The translations under genes were made by a program, and so were the position numbers. From Adiantum capillus-veneris (Eukaryota > Streptophyta > Polypodiopsida > Polypodiales > Pteridaceae): a stretch of 64,000 bases of DNA. Shown one piece after another: positions 21,224 through 32,549 of this stretch. The stretch lies in contig CM043942.1 of NCBI GenBank assembly GCA_014529385.2, forward strand, positions 64,327,184-64,391,183, given 5' to 3'. The notes beneath the pieces are model-generated. The model did not search any database. It saw only the letters and a program-made list of their open reading frames with translations, and was not told where the DNA came from. The number at the start of each line of letters is the position of its first letter. Within the stretch, counting starts at the first letter, position 1.

Positions 21224-24200
21224 ATGAGTAGCGACGAGGATGTGGGACCGTCCAACCGAAACACCTATCTCTCAACGAGGGTCTTATGTCCTTGTAATCA
21301 ATGCAAGCATGCTGTGCGACGGACAAGACGTGTTTCTTTGCAGCACGTTCGTGAATTTGGCGAGTTCGATCCATCTATTATAGATCGAGTTGTTGCCAAT
21401 TATAACTCGTCGGACTCTGACGCTGGCCAACAAGCAACAATCTTGCAACCCAATAGACGTATTCGCAGGCGCTTTGGTCAAGCAGCATATGTGAGGCCAC
21501 AAGATGTAGCCTCTGACAGCTCGGGGGATGATCATGCAGAGCACATTCCCAACGAGGCAATGTTTGAGCCCGAGATTGATGAAATGATCGAGACGATCAT
21601 GGATTCAGAAAGGCTTATCTATGATGATATGAAAAGTGAAGCCGATACATCATTGTATAATGGAGCACGTATGTCTAGATTGAAAGCACTCCTGGTTCTT
21701 CTCAACATGCAGGCAAAGTTTGGATGGAGTGACACTAGCGTCACAGCGCTTTTCAGGTGATCTATTACAATTAGTTTACTTTAATAGAACTCATGGTGTA
21801 TAATGATCTGATAGATTTTTACACGACTGTATCATATTTTTATGTTGTGTAGATTGCTGAAAGAGCACATTCTACCAGCTGACAATGTGATGCCAGATTC
21901 CCGAGATGAAGCAAGAAAGATTTTGCGAAACTTGGGGATGGATTACAATTCTATCCACGCTTGTCCTAATGACTGCATTCTTTTCAGAGGGGAATACACA
22001 GACATGGAGAAGTGTCCGAAATGTGATTCCGAAAGATATCGAGTAGATCTCCACGGGACAAAAATTCCACAAAAGGTTTTGCGACATTTTCCTTTGCTTC
22101 CTCGCATCAAGCATTTCTTCGAATGTAAGTCCATGGCCGCCCTAGCATCATGGCATGAGAAGAATAAATCTTCGGATGGTGTGCTACGAATTCCTGCAGA
22201 TTGCGCAGCCTGGAAACATATAGATGGAACATGGTCGGATTTTGCCAGGGAAGCTCGAAATTTGCGCTTAGGCCTGGCTATGGATGGCGTAAATCCATTT
22301 GGTCAAAGATCAACATCTTACAGTGTATGGCCCGTTGTCATCGTCAACTACAACATTCCCCCGTGGTTGACTACGAAGAAGGGGCACCTATGGCTAAGCT
22401 TGATTGTGCCAGGGCGATATAAAGTGGGGAATATGGATGTGTATCTTCGTCCACTATTGGAAGAGCTACAACAATTGTGGATTGGCATAGAGGTGGTGGA
22501 TATGAGCCGACACACAGGACGACGGAATGCTTTGATCAGAGGTATTCTAATGTGGACCATGCATGACTATCCCGGGCTAACAGAATGCTCAGGTGATCTA
22601 TTGACACTCCTCTCTCAGACACTGTAAATCTTGTTTTTCCCCATAGTTGATCTATTATCATGTGTATACATGCAGGGCTTCAAACAAGCGGATACAGAGC
22701 ATGTGTCACATGTGGACCTAGACTGAATGCACGTAGGGCACCCTCACTGAAGAAGCAAATCTACGAAGGTCATCAATCGTATCTTCCGGAGAATCATGTG
22801 TTACGCGACGGCTTTTTGGGAAGAGAGCCACCAAGGATGTCTGCACAAGCATGGTTAGAGCAGAAGGAGATGTGCGATGACGGATTGCCTCCAGGGATGA
22901 AGAGACTATCTCTATGGTACGAGTTACCATACTGGCCTCGACTCGTGATCAATCACTTGCTCGATCCAATGCACATATTCAAGAATGTGGGTAATCTACT
23001 ATGGGACCATTTGACCGGCAAGAAAGATACTTTGGGAGCCAGAGTTGACCTTAGAAATGTGGATCGTATGGAGCAATATTGGCCGCAAACAGCGTCTGAT
23101 GGATCGATAAAACTTCCTAAAGCACCATGGATTTTCACAGGAGCCAAAGAACGCAAAGTAAAAGAGGCCATTCGATCTTTGCGGACCCCCACTGGCGTAA
23201 TGCACTCGCTCCGAACGTGTTTTACTAAAGAAGGAAAGCTTACCGGTTTGAAGTCACACGATTGGCATAAAATGTGTCAGGTACGTTCATAGTGGACTTT
23301 AATATCATTGCATAAAATGTGGACTTTAATATCATTGCTGCACATACTTTACAGTTTATTTTACCGGTTGCCATTGAGGGATGTTTGTCTCTCGACATCC
23401 GTAACACAATCTACAAACTTGCAAAGCTGGTGCAATGGATCTCACAAAAGGAGATCGACGTAGACTCCATACCATTCGCCAAACTAAATGCTGCGGAGCT
23501 TGTGTGCATGTTTGAGAAACATTTTCCTACTACAATGCTAACCATTCAGGTGCATCTTCTTATTCACATAGTTGATGAGGTGGAAATAGCTGGCACAGTT
23601 CATTCCAGATGGATGTTCTTCTTAGAGCGTTTCATGAAAACGCTTAAGGGATATGTGCGTCAAAAGGCACGTCCGGAGGGTAGCATGGCAGAAGGTTGGT
23701 TGGTATCAGAGTCCCTAGTGTACATTGGAGAGTGGCTAGACGGATTTGATAAATCCCGGGACACGCTATGGCGAACCATAGATGATGAGCGCATATCTGG
23801 GATTGTCATGTGCAATCTCGGTGTTGAGAAGAAGATGACGGAAGATCTAGAGGCTCAAATCAACCGATTTTGCATGCTTCACAATCCAGTGATGCAAAAG
23901 TGGATTTCACAATATGAGGATGCAAAGCAAGAGCGACAAAGGGCACGAATCGAGTGGAGACGGGGAAGACGACCACCGATGCACTATCCAGCGGTTCTGG
24001 AGAGCCTACCAACCTTCATGAGCTTAAGATGGTTGCACAACCAATTGAAAAGCGCACAACAATGCGGTGACGAAGTGACTGAAGAAGAGTGGGAGTACTC
24101 TCGGGGTTGCGCGACCAAGGTAAGTTTGCAATGTACGACTAGCAAGTGACTTTATTTATAAACGTTTGAACGGCCACTCATAATCTTTGTTCGTTGTAGT

Positions 24201-24952
24201 ATAAGTCATACACAGCAGCATGGTGTAAAGGTCGACATTTTAGGGTGGAACGAATCGACAAAAAGCGTTTTACTCAAGATTGTGGAATCATGGCAAAATT
24301 TGAACAGTCTAGTCGACGCCGTTCCTCTGATGCAGATCCCGTGGTGGCGGAACACACTTACTTCGGCACGCTGCAAGAGATTTTGAGGATCGATTACAGA
24401 GGATTTTTTGTCGACTTGTTCGACGTGCAATGGTTCAAGATAATCATGGAGGGTCGAAACGCTACTGTGCGTAGAGGAGAGTCTGGTTTTCTTGAGGTGG
24501 ATTCTACTAAGAAATGGACTGACCTAAGAGACACTTTCGTACTACCCGAGCATTGTGAACAAGTAAGTATATAAATAGTTAACATCCCCCTTTCACAAGT
24601 TATGTGCTTGAAAGCTCTCATGTAAGTTATGTGGCTCTGGCAGGTAGTATTTCATCCTACAAAGTCTACATCAAACTGGTGGTACGTCATAGAGTTAGCC
24701 CCTCGTAGTGCAAGGACGTATGAAGGCTACCATGTGCCAATCACAACGACATCAATGGAGGAGATCAGAGAAGATGCTCAATCAGAAGCCGCTGCGGTGG
24801 TGCCAGACGAGCATCAAGATGCTACTACTCTATATGGGGTGCATGTAGAGGAGCTACAAAATGAAACAGAGGATATGTGTTTAAACGGAGAGCTTTATAT
24901 AGATATAGGAAGTTATGCTGAGTTATGCGAGGATGAGAGAGAGATCTCTTAA
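21224..24952 (+). CDS. TNP2-type CACTA transposase (six exons)
   Basis: Exons 21224-21756, 21853-22592, 22676-23280, 23355-24119, 24200-24562 and 24644-24952 join in frame with GT...AG introns and give 1104 residues. In order: a transposase-associated zinc-binding segment (CPCNQC, residues about 20-60); an acidic linker; the Transposase_21 core beginning HACPNDCILFRGEY...CPKC and containing LGLAMDGVNPFG and VVIVNYNIPPWL; LPYWPRLVINHLLDPMHIFKNV; GLKSHDWHKMCQ; a DUF4218 segment (HLLIHIVDEVEIAGTVHSRW, LERFMKTLKGYV); and a DUF4216 segment (GTLQEILRIDYRGFFVDLFDVQW, STSNWWYVIE). The family excises CACTA elements by recognising their TIRs. Length is within the usual 900-1200 range and no internal stop is seen. 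Family members usually read LDVMHIEKNV where this reads LDPMHIFKNV, so activity is uncertain. Confidence 0.9.
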
Positions 24953-25224
24953 AGCCACAAATATTGTATTTGAACAATTTTGCTCCGTGCTGTAAAATGT
25001 CTAGCTCTCTAAGTAGCTTCCATGGTGTGTAACGCTCTTTTCTACTCGCGCTCACATCTTTTGATTGAAAATTCTGAGTTTTCGACTTGCCTCTTCTACC
25101 ACTCGATTCATTGTGTCATTGTATTTATATGCGTCATTACGTCATTGTATTTAATGGTCTTTGCGTCATTGTCTACTCTATTCATTCAATATTAAGTTTA
25201 AATATTCGTGTGTTTAATGCAGGT
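24953..25224 (+). other. Spacer between the two CACTA genes
   Basis: This AT-rich spacer of 272 bp contains 'tgcgtcattgt' repeats near 25110-25170. A good splice acceptor, TTTAATGCAG at 25213-25222, lies directly before the second start codon. This suggests that the second protein is made from a transcript with an upstream intron, possibly by alternative splicing as in maize Spm. Confidence 0.5.
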
Positions 25225-26538
25225 ATGGATGATGAGGAGTTTCTTTCTTCTTTGTCACCGCAGCAGAGACAGTGGTACGTGGAGCGTCATCGCTCTGGCG
25301 CATCATCGCGCGTTCCTACACCATCCGCATCTCCCTCTCTTTCGGAGCATTCGGCGCGCTCCGAAGCTTCGACGTCGACGAGACGAGCGTCACACTCGTC
25401 TAGACACCGGCGCTCTAGTGGTGGCGGTGGCGGTTGTTGTGGGGATTCCGCCACCGATGCCTCCACACCGCCTCGTGTTCGACGAGGCTCTTTACCCTCC
25501 CCTTCTTTGCCCGCCCCCACACCAGCCACAGCATCGCCGTCTACGCCAGGTTTTGCACGGCTGACTGTTCCTAGAAGCTACACACCTCTACCTACTCCGC
25601 CAGGAGCCACCCCACTCGACACTCCTCGCTTCGGGGCCCAGACGCCGGTGGAGACACCTGACGTCCGTACCCCCATCGACACGCCGCTAGAGACCCCTGC
25701 CGGGACACCCAGGTTCACGCGTCACCGGCCAGAGGGCTTGCCTTACTCCGTCGACATTAGCGGCGGCATCATCATGGATGATGACGGCAAGAAGGTGATC
25801 TCGCGCATGCGTGGTCTTTGCTCTCAGCTGTTTAGACACTATATACTAAACAAATGGAGTGAAGTACCAAGTGATTTAAAAAACAGAGTCATCAGCATAC
25901 TTCATGATGAGTTTCCCGTTCCAACACGGGATCAGCGCTTCAATGAAGACCTGATGAAGATTCGAATGCGCGAATACTGCAAACACAAGCGTTCCGAAGT
26001 GCAAAAAGCAATCAAGAATGGGTGGAATAGGCCAGATTGGCTGGCCAAAGAAGATTGGAAGAATGCGAAGAAAGCAGCGCGCGAGAATCCCGACAAGTGG
26101 AAGCAACAAAAGGATGCAGCCAGAGCGCGAGTAGAGGCAGGGAGCTCGCACCACTTGGGGAGCGGTGGATGGGCATCATTTGAGGCCGATTTTGTAAGTC
26201 TTTTCACATTGCTCTTTATGCATGTTCGATAGTTTAGGGTTTATGAGTTTTTTAGTTCTAACATAATGAAATCTTTGTATGTTTTGACAGTGGTCGATGA
26301 CAGGACGTGATCCCACACCGTACGAGCGCGAGTACGCAGGCAGGAAGGGCTTAAACGCCCTGATGGACATTCTCAGTTCTCGCGGCGGCATGGTTAGTAT
26401 TAGGGTTTACTCTTTTTTATTTTTTGTATTGTTTTATAAATGTCGTTATATGTTTATACTTACTGAAAACTGTCTTATTGTCTTTTTTTGCAGAATCCGA
26501 CAGATACGCCGCTTGGACGCGATGAGACGTCTGATTAG
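25225..26538 (+). CDS. Ptta/En/Spm-type second CACTA protein (TNPA-like)
   Basis: Exons 25225-26193, 26291-26392 and 26494-26538 join in phase 0 and encode 371 residues (MDDEEFLSSLSPQQRQW...GRDETSD). The N-terminal 200 residues are Ser/Pro/Thr-rich with a Gly run (SSGGGGGCCG) and repeated TP motifs. Residues about 215-325 form the conserved part: SGGIIMDDDGKKV, LFRHYILNKWSEVP, VISILHDEFPVPT, KNGWNRPDWLAKEDW and GSGGWASFEADF. This fits the plant Ptta/En/Spm family (Transposase_24), and the last exons add YEREYAGRKGLNAL. In related elements this protein binds subterminal repeats; here that is inferred. The start is chosen directly after a splice acceptor. It is nearly identical to the protein at 5908-7217. 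Confidence 0.85.
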
Positions 26539-26857
26539 ACGACGTCAGTTTAGCCGTAGCTAGATAGCATTAGTTTAGGGTTTCTCATAGCTTATGTATC
26601 ATGAGACGGATTTTATACGTCTTTTTGAACCATGTATATTATTACATTTGTCACCGCAATTCCTTTTGCCAATCAATTCTTTATGCCTATGATGTTGTAC
26701 AATTGTCATTATTACATTTGCCAATCAATTCAGTTTGTCTATGATGTGTACAATTGTCAATTTTGCAAACAATGCGTCTTGTGGGTGACTATTTTGGGTC
26801 TATTATTTACCTTTGCACTTTTTTTTAAAAAGTGAATCAAGTACAATATGGTTGATG
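26539..26857. other. CACTA 3' non-coding region
   Basis: There is no gene. The AT-rich tail is shared with 7218-7515 of copy 1 and ends in a T/A run before the subterminal palindrome. Confidence 0.6.
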
Positions 26858-27175
26858 GGTGGCAGGGCATTCAATGCCCTGCCACCAAAAAAATATTCTC
26901 TCAGGCGTCGCTATAAGCGTCGCTATTTATGGCTCTGTAGCGTCGCTATATGCGTCGCTATACTCTTCTGTGAGAGCGTCGCTATAAGCGTCGCTATAGG
27001 CGTCGCTATATAGCGACGCCTATAGCGACGCCTATAGCGACGGCTATAGCGACGCATATAGCGACTCTCTCGTAGCGACGCTTTTAGCGACGGTTATAGC
27101 GACGCCGGGGGTTATAAAAACCCAGTGTATTTCCGTCGCTAAGAGCGTCACAAGAGCACATAACCTCTTGTAGTG
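26858..27175 (+). repeat. CACTA right subterminal repeats, palindrome and TIR
   Basis: A 29-bp palindrome (GGTGGCAGGGCATT arms, 26858-26886) is followed by seven GCGTCGCTA motifs in one orientation (26908-27008). Eight TAGCGACGC-type motifs then run in the other (27010-27105). The switch point near 27009/27010 is the centre of a perfect palindrome with about 22-bp arms (26988-27031), and the similarity extends further with few mismatches. The end CCTCTTGTAGTG (27164-27175) is the right TIR. Confidence 0.92.
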
Positions 27176-27178
27176 TAT

Positions 27179-27791
27179 GGACGTTTTCATGACATCTCTA
27201 TAAGTGTGATCTTCTAGATTAACCCTTGTTATTGATGCCACTTGCTTGAACTATAGCTAATTGTTTCCCCAATCCTGGATAAGTTGTACTTTTCACATGA
27301 AAGGTCTTCCTAAGATGATTTCATAATTGAGTTTCTTTCTAAATCTACTATTCCAAAAGTGTGTTTTTAATCAATTCCACAAGAACTAACTATCACTTTT
27401 TCAAGAACTCGGGTTTTTTGATGTGTCCATCAACCAATTGCAATTTCATTCCATTTTGTCTCATGGTTGGTCTTTCCCATGATTCCCATACTGCTTTCAT
27501 GGCTATGGCTATGCCTGCCCCACTATCCAGTATTGCCATGGTTTCTATATCATTGTATCTCACTGGAAGGGTTGTGTTTCCTTCTTCCCCTTCGTAGTAT
27601 TCTTCAACTTTGCTCATTGGAACAGATTGAATCTCTTTGTTATCCATTTCGTGTTTCAACTTCTCCAAACTTTTCATGATTAGCCCTATTATCCCCACCT
27701 TCTCTAGAGTTTTTTGTAGATCGTTCCATAGATATGGTCTAATTTTTAACAATTCTCCTAAAGTAAGAGTGCATTGAATGGTTGTAGACAT
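27179..27791 (-). pseudogene. gypsy-1 aspartic protease
   Basis: An open stretch 27791-27393 carries the retroviral-type protease core MAILDSGAGIAI (catalytic D-S-G), followed by MKLQLVDGHIKKP. The same domain continues with shifts to 27179 (RVLEKVIVSSCGID, EIILGRPFM, NLEDHTYRDV). It is upstream of RT in the polyprotein and would cut Gag-Pol. Stops at 27393 and near 27370 and a frameshift near 27320 inactivate it. The CACTA insertion lies 11 codons after the last recognised motif. Confidence 0.85.
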
Positions 27792-28479
27792 GATTGAATG
27801 GATGTTGTCTACCTCTAGGGTCTGTTCCGCTCTTTTTACTTGAGTAGTTTCACACTATGGATTCATCTCGTTATCTCCCAAGTAGAGGGTAGTGTTTTCA
27901 GAGTAATTGGTTTAGACGTTCCTGAAGCTTGAGATCTGCAATCCCCATACAAGGATTGTACATCCATGCCCATATCAGGAGGTGATTGTCTAACCAAACT
28001 TCCTCTATAGGAGCTGACTTCAGAGTTAGGCTCCCATCATTAATCTATCTAACTTTTTTTCATAAGTGTCCTAGCCAATCTTCTTCTACGAATGGAGTCC
28101 ATCTAAGATATTTTCACTGCCCAGCACTATGAGTTCAGGCTCTTTATTTTCAAGGTGGGGGTTCTACCACCACTTGGGATTTCTCTTTACTGGTTCCTAG
28201 CACAAGATCCTCAGGGTTTGCCATACTCTCGAGCTTGGGTTTTTGTTTTTCCAGTATCTCTTAAGCAGTTCTTACCAAATTTTGATACGCTTCTCGCTTA
28301 GCTGCTTCCATATCTGGAGAAGGATAGTTTTTCCATGTGTTTTACATGTTTTGGCCTGCTCTAGGTCCTGCTTGGTAAGCTTGGATAAAACAATTTGTGT
28401 ACCAAAATCGATCCTCCACTTCCAGCTTCTTTCACTTTTTCTTGGAATAGTTTCTTGGCTTTCTCCTTGATTTTCAGCC
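27792..28479 (-). other. gypsy-1 gag-protease linker, decayed
   Basis: No domain is recognised. The reverse-strand sequence has many stops and presumably connects the zinc knuckles with the protease. Confidence 0.45.
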
Positions 28480-28860
28480 CTTTATTTCAGCTTTCTCATC
28501 TCATACCTTTTGCTTCTACTTCTCTTGGTCTTTTGAGAGAAAATTTTAGTATTCTCCGAATCATCAGAGGAGTTATGTTTCTTTTTCTTAGCTTGGGCTC
28601 GGGTGACTACCTTGACTGGAACAATAGGTTCACTCTCTGATGAGCTACTAGGTATCACTTGGACTACATTCACTATTGTTTTACCCTTGTTTAAAGGAAT
28701 CTTTGGACAATCTTCAAGAAAGTGTCCTCCCTTTTTGCAATATTTCATACAAAAAGCTTCAACTGGCTTAATGTTCTTGGCAAGCTCTGGGCATTCATTT
28801 TTTCAATGATCATCTACACCACAGTTATGACATTTTCCAGTTCTTGGCTTAATCATGGGT
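28480..28860 (-). pseudogene. gypsy-1 nucleocapsid zinc knuckles
   Basis: Two CCHC-type motifs lie in series. CHNCGVDDH-x-KNEC (about 28845-28795) has a TGA in place of x. CMKYCKKGGHFLEDC (about 28755-28705) has three residues instead of two between its first cysteines. A Ser/Glu-rich and Lys-rich tail follows to 28482. They mark the C-terminus of Gag, which binds RNA. Confidence 0.8.
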
Positions 28861-29436
28861 CTTACCATTGGAGGTCTAACTCCTTGATTAGCTACATAGT
28901 ACATTGTTGCAAGCTCTGGTGTAGTATAATTCACAGGTTCTTCCATTGGTGGTGGATGTGAATTATATCAATCTCCTTCTACCATTACTGTAGATGGACT
29001 AGGCTCAGTATAGGGTGTAACAGGTACTACTGCTTGTTCATCTATGACTCCCTCTGAATGCATGTACTTTGCAGGCATTGCATTATGTCTAGGATATGGA
29101 GGTTGTTGACCCAACACGGGCTGAGGTTTTTGATACCCATTAGTGGTCTTTGTGCTGGGGCCATATTAGGCTGATATCTGTATATGGGTTGTCCTTGTGG
29201 CCTCATAGGCACGTATTGAACATTCCCATTATACTTTGGTTAGTAATAGCACTCATTGGTCTCATGGTTGGTCCATTTTCCCTTGATTGCACACCATTTT
29301 TGCAGCCTAATTGGTAGGTATTCCTTGTCCTGTCCCCTCATAGATGCTTTTTGCATGTTATTCATCATGTCATTCATCCTTTCCAGCATGTCTTCTATGG
29401 CTATAAGCTGTGTTGCAGTAGCCATTTCCACTTTTG
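28861..29436 (-). other. gypsy-1 gag linker
   Basis: This decayed reverse-strand region, rich in Pro, Gln and Met codons, lies between the gag core and the knuckles. No domain is recognised. Confidence 0.45.
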
Positions 29437-30010
29437 CTAGTTTGGTGGATGTTGTTTTCTCACTTTGATTATCCTTAGGACATCTTCTTCATTGAAAATA
29501 TCACAATTGTCTCCTAAGTCAATAGCATCTGACACACACTCTTCTAGGGTCATATGCTTGTTGCTATACAATATATCATGAAGCTCTTTGTTTAGTAGTC
29601 CCTCTAGAAACAATAATACTAATCTTTTTTCTTCAGGTATCTCTAGTTCTGGGCATCTTGCAATGTATTGTTTCATTCTAGCTGCACAATCCCTAACAGA
29701 CTCACCTTGTTTCTGTTTGAAGCTATAGATTTGAGCTACCGTGTTATGTTTGATCCCCATTTTGGAACATGCAGCTACAAATCCTTGAGGGAATGTATTT
29801 AAGTCCATGATTGACCTTGGTGGAATATTTTGGAACCATGCCAGTGCTTTTCCTTCTAATGTCATTCCAAATCCCTCGAATTGAGTATGGAAGTCAAATA
29901 TGCATTCTGCTCTTAGCACTTGTTTAAAGCTTGCTAAGTGGTCATATGGATCCCTAAATCCACTGTATTTTTTTATCCATTTTTGAAAATCAACTGGTCT
30001 GACATGTCTA
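29437..30010 (-). pseudogene. gypsy-1 gag capsid-like domain
   Basis: The frame reads from about 30005 (VDFQKWIKKYSGFRDPYDHL) into the open segment 29919-29437. It has the retrotransposon gag pattern MTLEGKALAWFQNIP, the helix FPQGFVAACS, and YSFKQKQGESVRDCAARMKQY, LVLLFLEGL and MTLEECVSDA. Gag forms the intracellular particle of the element. A stop separates the N-terminal portion from the main frame, so the gene is broken. Confidence 0.88.
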
Positions 30011-30264
30011 TTTGGTTCAACTCCCGACCTCCTTGCAGTTGGTCCTGTTTCGAGTCCTTCAAACCGGTCTGTTCGAAATAGTGACTCATGTACAACCCTG
30101 AACTGGCTTTAGTCTCACCCGATTTTCTTTGTGATGAGGTAGTTTCTGGTTTTTTAACATTACTCGCAAAAGATCTCCTGCAAAGTTCATCTCTTGGAAT
30201 AGTTTCTGGTCCTTCGCCCAATTATCAATCCCTTATAGAGTACCCTTGGTATTTGGTTTATTCT
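30011..30264 (-). other. gypsy-1 gag N-terminal region
   Basis: The reverse-strand frame 30221-29973 is polar (PETTSSQRKSGETK) and overlaps the start of the gag domain in another phase. It abuts the chromovirus LTR at 30265. Confidence 0.45.
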
Positions 30265-32188
30265 TGTAATGGAAATGGCCTATGAACTTTGAGAGTAGTG
30301 GAATTAGGAAATTAGTTGAGCAGTTTTGTGAGATTACTTTCTGAGCATAGCGGGTAAACTTAATTGATGGTAGCAACATAAACATGGTACTTAGTTAGCT
30401 TGGCATGAACAATACTTTTTCAAGAGAGAGAGTTTAGAGGACATAACAATAGTTGAGGATTGGATTCATATGGATCCGGTCCCCCCTCCAATAGGCATTT
30501 GTATTATAGTTTCTCCCATCAAGAGAGAGTTGGTACAATACAATCTTTGTGTTCCTTGTGACCAAGGTGATGCAATGAAGATGGAAGGCTTCATGCATCA
30601 CAAGCATAACATAAACTTTCTAGAAAGCATTAACTATCCCAAACCTCAGTCCCAAGGCCTCAAACACCTTTGAAGGTGAAGAGAGCTAGTGGGGAAATAG
30701 GATAGGGATGAGGAAGAATAAACATTCCATACGAGAAAGAAATAATTCCTCACTTATCATTAATATTCTTGCTAGCATACATAATAGCATAGTAATGAAG
30801 ATGGCGAAGATGGAAATCTTAAGCATTGAAGTATGGCTCTTGCTTGGGTCTGCATTCCATAGCCAAGAGTGTTGGTGTAGGCTATTACTTCTCACAAGCT
30901 TGGAGAAGGAGGTGGAGTTCCTCAACTTACACCAAGTGAGAATTGATCCACAAAATGAGTGTGTGTGTGTGGTGTATATCCCCCTAGCACCCCCCTTGCT
31001 TTCTTGGGGCTAGTTGCAACTTTTCCACATGCTGCAAGCTCATTGGACCCCTCCCCCCCTAGCCAATCACATGCAGTATGCAGTCAAGTACATGGGTAGT
31101 CTTTTGACAAGTGTCCTCCTTACCCCATAGAGAGAGAGAGAGAGAGCTTGAAAATATCTAGATATTTTTTGGATGGATCTAGAAGCTCATTGGACCCCTC
31201 TTTAGCCCAACCAATAGCATTCAAGCACACCATGTGGTTAAGCTTAGTGAGAGTCTGACATGTGTCCCATGTGCCCTTTTATAAAATGGGTGCCCCTTGG
31301 GTGAGTGGAAGTTTAGGTCAAAGATTACCCTAACTTTGAGACTTTTATGCATAGGAATCTTCTCAAGCAACATCCTCATTAAGTGTGTAGGGTTTCATTT
31401 TGACTCAAGCATCTTATCCCCCATGCATAGGAAGCTTCTCAAGAAACTTCCTCATTAAGTGTATAGGGTCTCTTTGTGACTCAAGCATCTTACCCCCCAT
31501 GCATAGGAAGATTCTCAAGAAACCTCCTCATTAAGTGTGTAGGGTCTCTTTTTGACTCATGCATCTTACCCCCCATGCATAGGAAGCTTCTCAAGAAACT
31601 TCCTCATTAAGTATGACAAGTACCTCAAGTAACTTAGTCATCAAGTATGACAAGCACCTTAGGTGGAGTTCCCGCCTCAAGCTCAGCCCTAGCTTGCCTA
31701 AGGTCAAAGGCAAGTTTAGGTCGTTCCCACCTCAAGCACAACCCTAGATTGCTTAAGGTGAAAGGCAAGTTTAGGTCGGGTTTCCACCTCAAGCTCAACC
31801 CTAGCTTGCTTAAGGTCAAAGGACGTTTAACACTAACCATTGGAGGTATTTAATGAAGCTAACCCTAAGGTCTTTTAAGCTCCATTAGATGCACATTGCT
31901 CTTTGATAGACTACCTCCTTTTGGACCCCTATTGATATGTAACCATCTCTCCTCTTGGTCCCCTGCTAAGGTAAGTCTAGGAGCACTTATTGCACATTGC
32001 TCTTTGATAGACCATCTCCTTTTGGACCCCTATTGATGCAACCACCTCTCCTTTTGGTCCCATGTTGAGATAGGCCTAGAAGAACATGTCTCTATTCTAA
32101 CTCTTGTTCCCCTTTATTCTCCCACATTAAATGATCAGTTTAATATGAGAAAATCATTTGGTAAAGTTAGATATTATATCTTATGACA
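30265..32188 (-). repeat. 3' LTR of the chromovirus (by coding orientation)
   Basis: The LTR is about 1.92 kb. It holds three internal tandem arrays: four units of 76 bp starting 'atgcatagg' at 31347, 31423, 31499 and 31575; about three units of 60-odd bp around 31660-31820 ('cctcaagctca', 'aggtcaaagg'); and two units of about 110 bp at 31890-32060 ('gctctttgatagac'). The other LTR has the same arrays, so they predate integration. Confidence 0.92.
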
Positions 32189-32206
32189 TTACCTCTCTCT
32201 TGAAAT
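32189..32206 (-). other. Chromovirus polypurine tract
   Basis: On the reverse strand AAGAGAGAGGTAA directly precedes the LTR start TGTCATAAG. This is the expected site for plus-strand priming. Confidence 0.7.
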
Positions 32207-32549
32207 CATAGTCGTCCTCGACTATGAGGTAGAGAAGATAAAGCCTAGTCATTAGTCCATGTTACTTAGCGGATAGATGATCCCTTTTTACCCTTCGACA
32301 TCATTCCAAGATGGATGAATAATCCATTTGGTACTTGGGAGACATAGCTGCCGCAAGCATGTCTGCTCTTTAGTCTATATGATACTTCCAAAGTAGAGTG
32401 ACAAGTTCTACTTGGTGTTTGGGAGACATCGTCACCACAAACATGATTTTAAGCATGCATACTTATTAAATTTGTGCACAATAAAAAGAGAACTAGTCTT
32501 ATAAGACAAAAACATTTTTTATTTAAAATATATTTTCATATGCTTACTC

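Larger units (their letters stand above)
19425..27175 (+). mobile_element. Complete CACTA (En/Spm) transposon, 7751 bp, TSD TAT
   Basis: The element begins CACTACAAGAGG at 19425, ends CCTCTTGTAGTG at 27175, and is flanked by TAT at 19422-19424 and 27176-27178. A 3-bp duplication with CACTA ends is diagnostic of the superfamily. Both subterminal regions carry many GCGTCGCTA motifs in direct and inverted orientation. The interior holds microsatellites, a captured HMA fragment, a six-exon TNP2-type transposase and a three-exon second protein, both on the plus strand. Both genes are open after splicing at visible GT/AG sites, so the element could be autonomous if it is expressed. It sits inside gypsy-1 pol. 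Confidence 0.95.
10076..30264 (-). mobile_element. gypsy-1: Ty3/gypsy element split by nested insertions
   Basis: Reverse-strand gag, zinc knuckles, protease, RT, RNase H and integrase occur in the canonical Ty3/gypsy order from 30000 down to 10076. They are interrupted by a CACTA element (19425-27175) and a 5.33-kb TG...CA element (12178-17508). Removing each insert with one copy of its target duplication (TAT; GTACA) makes the pol frame continuous at both places, which shows that these pieces were one element. The left end stops inside the pol C-terminus against a plus-strand gag scrap. No LTR of this element was recognised. Sequence at 39532-40261, beyond the chromovirus inserted at 30265, probably continues its 5' part. 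Confidence 0.85.
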
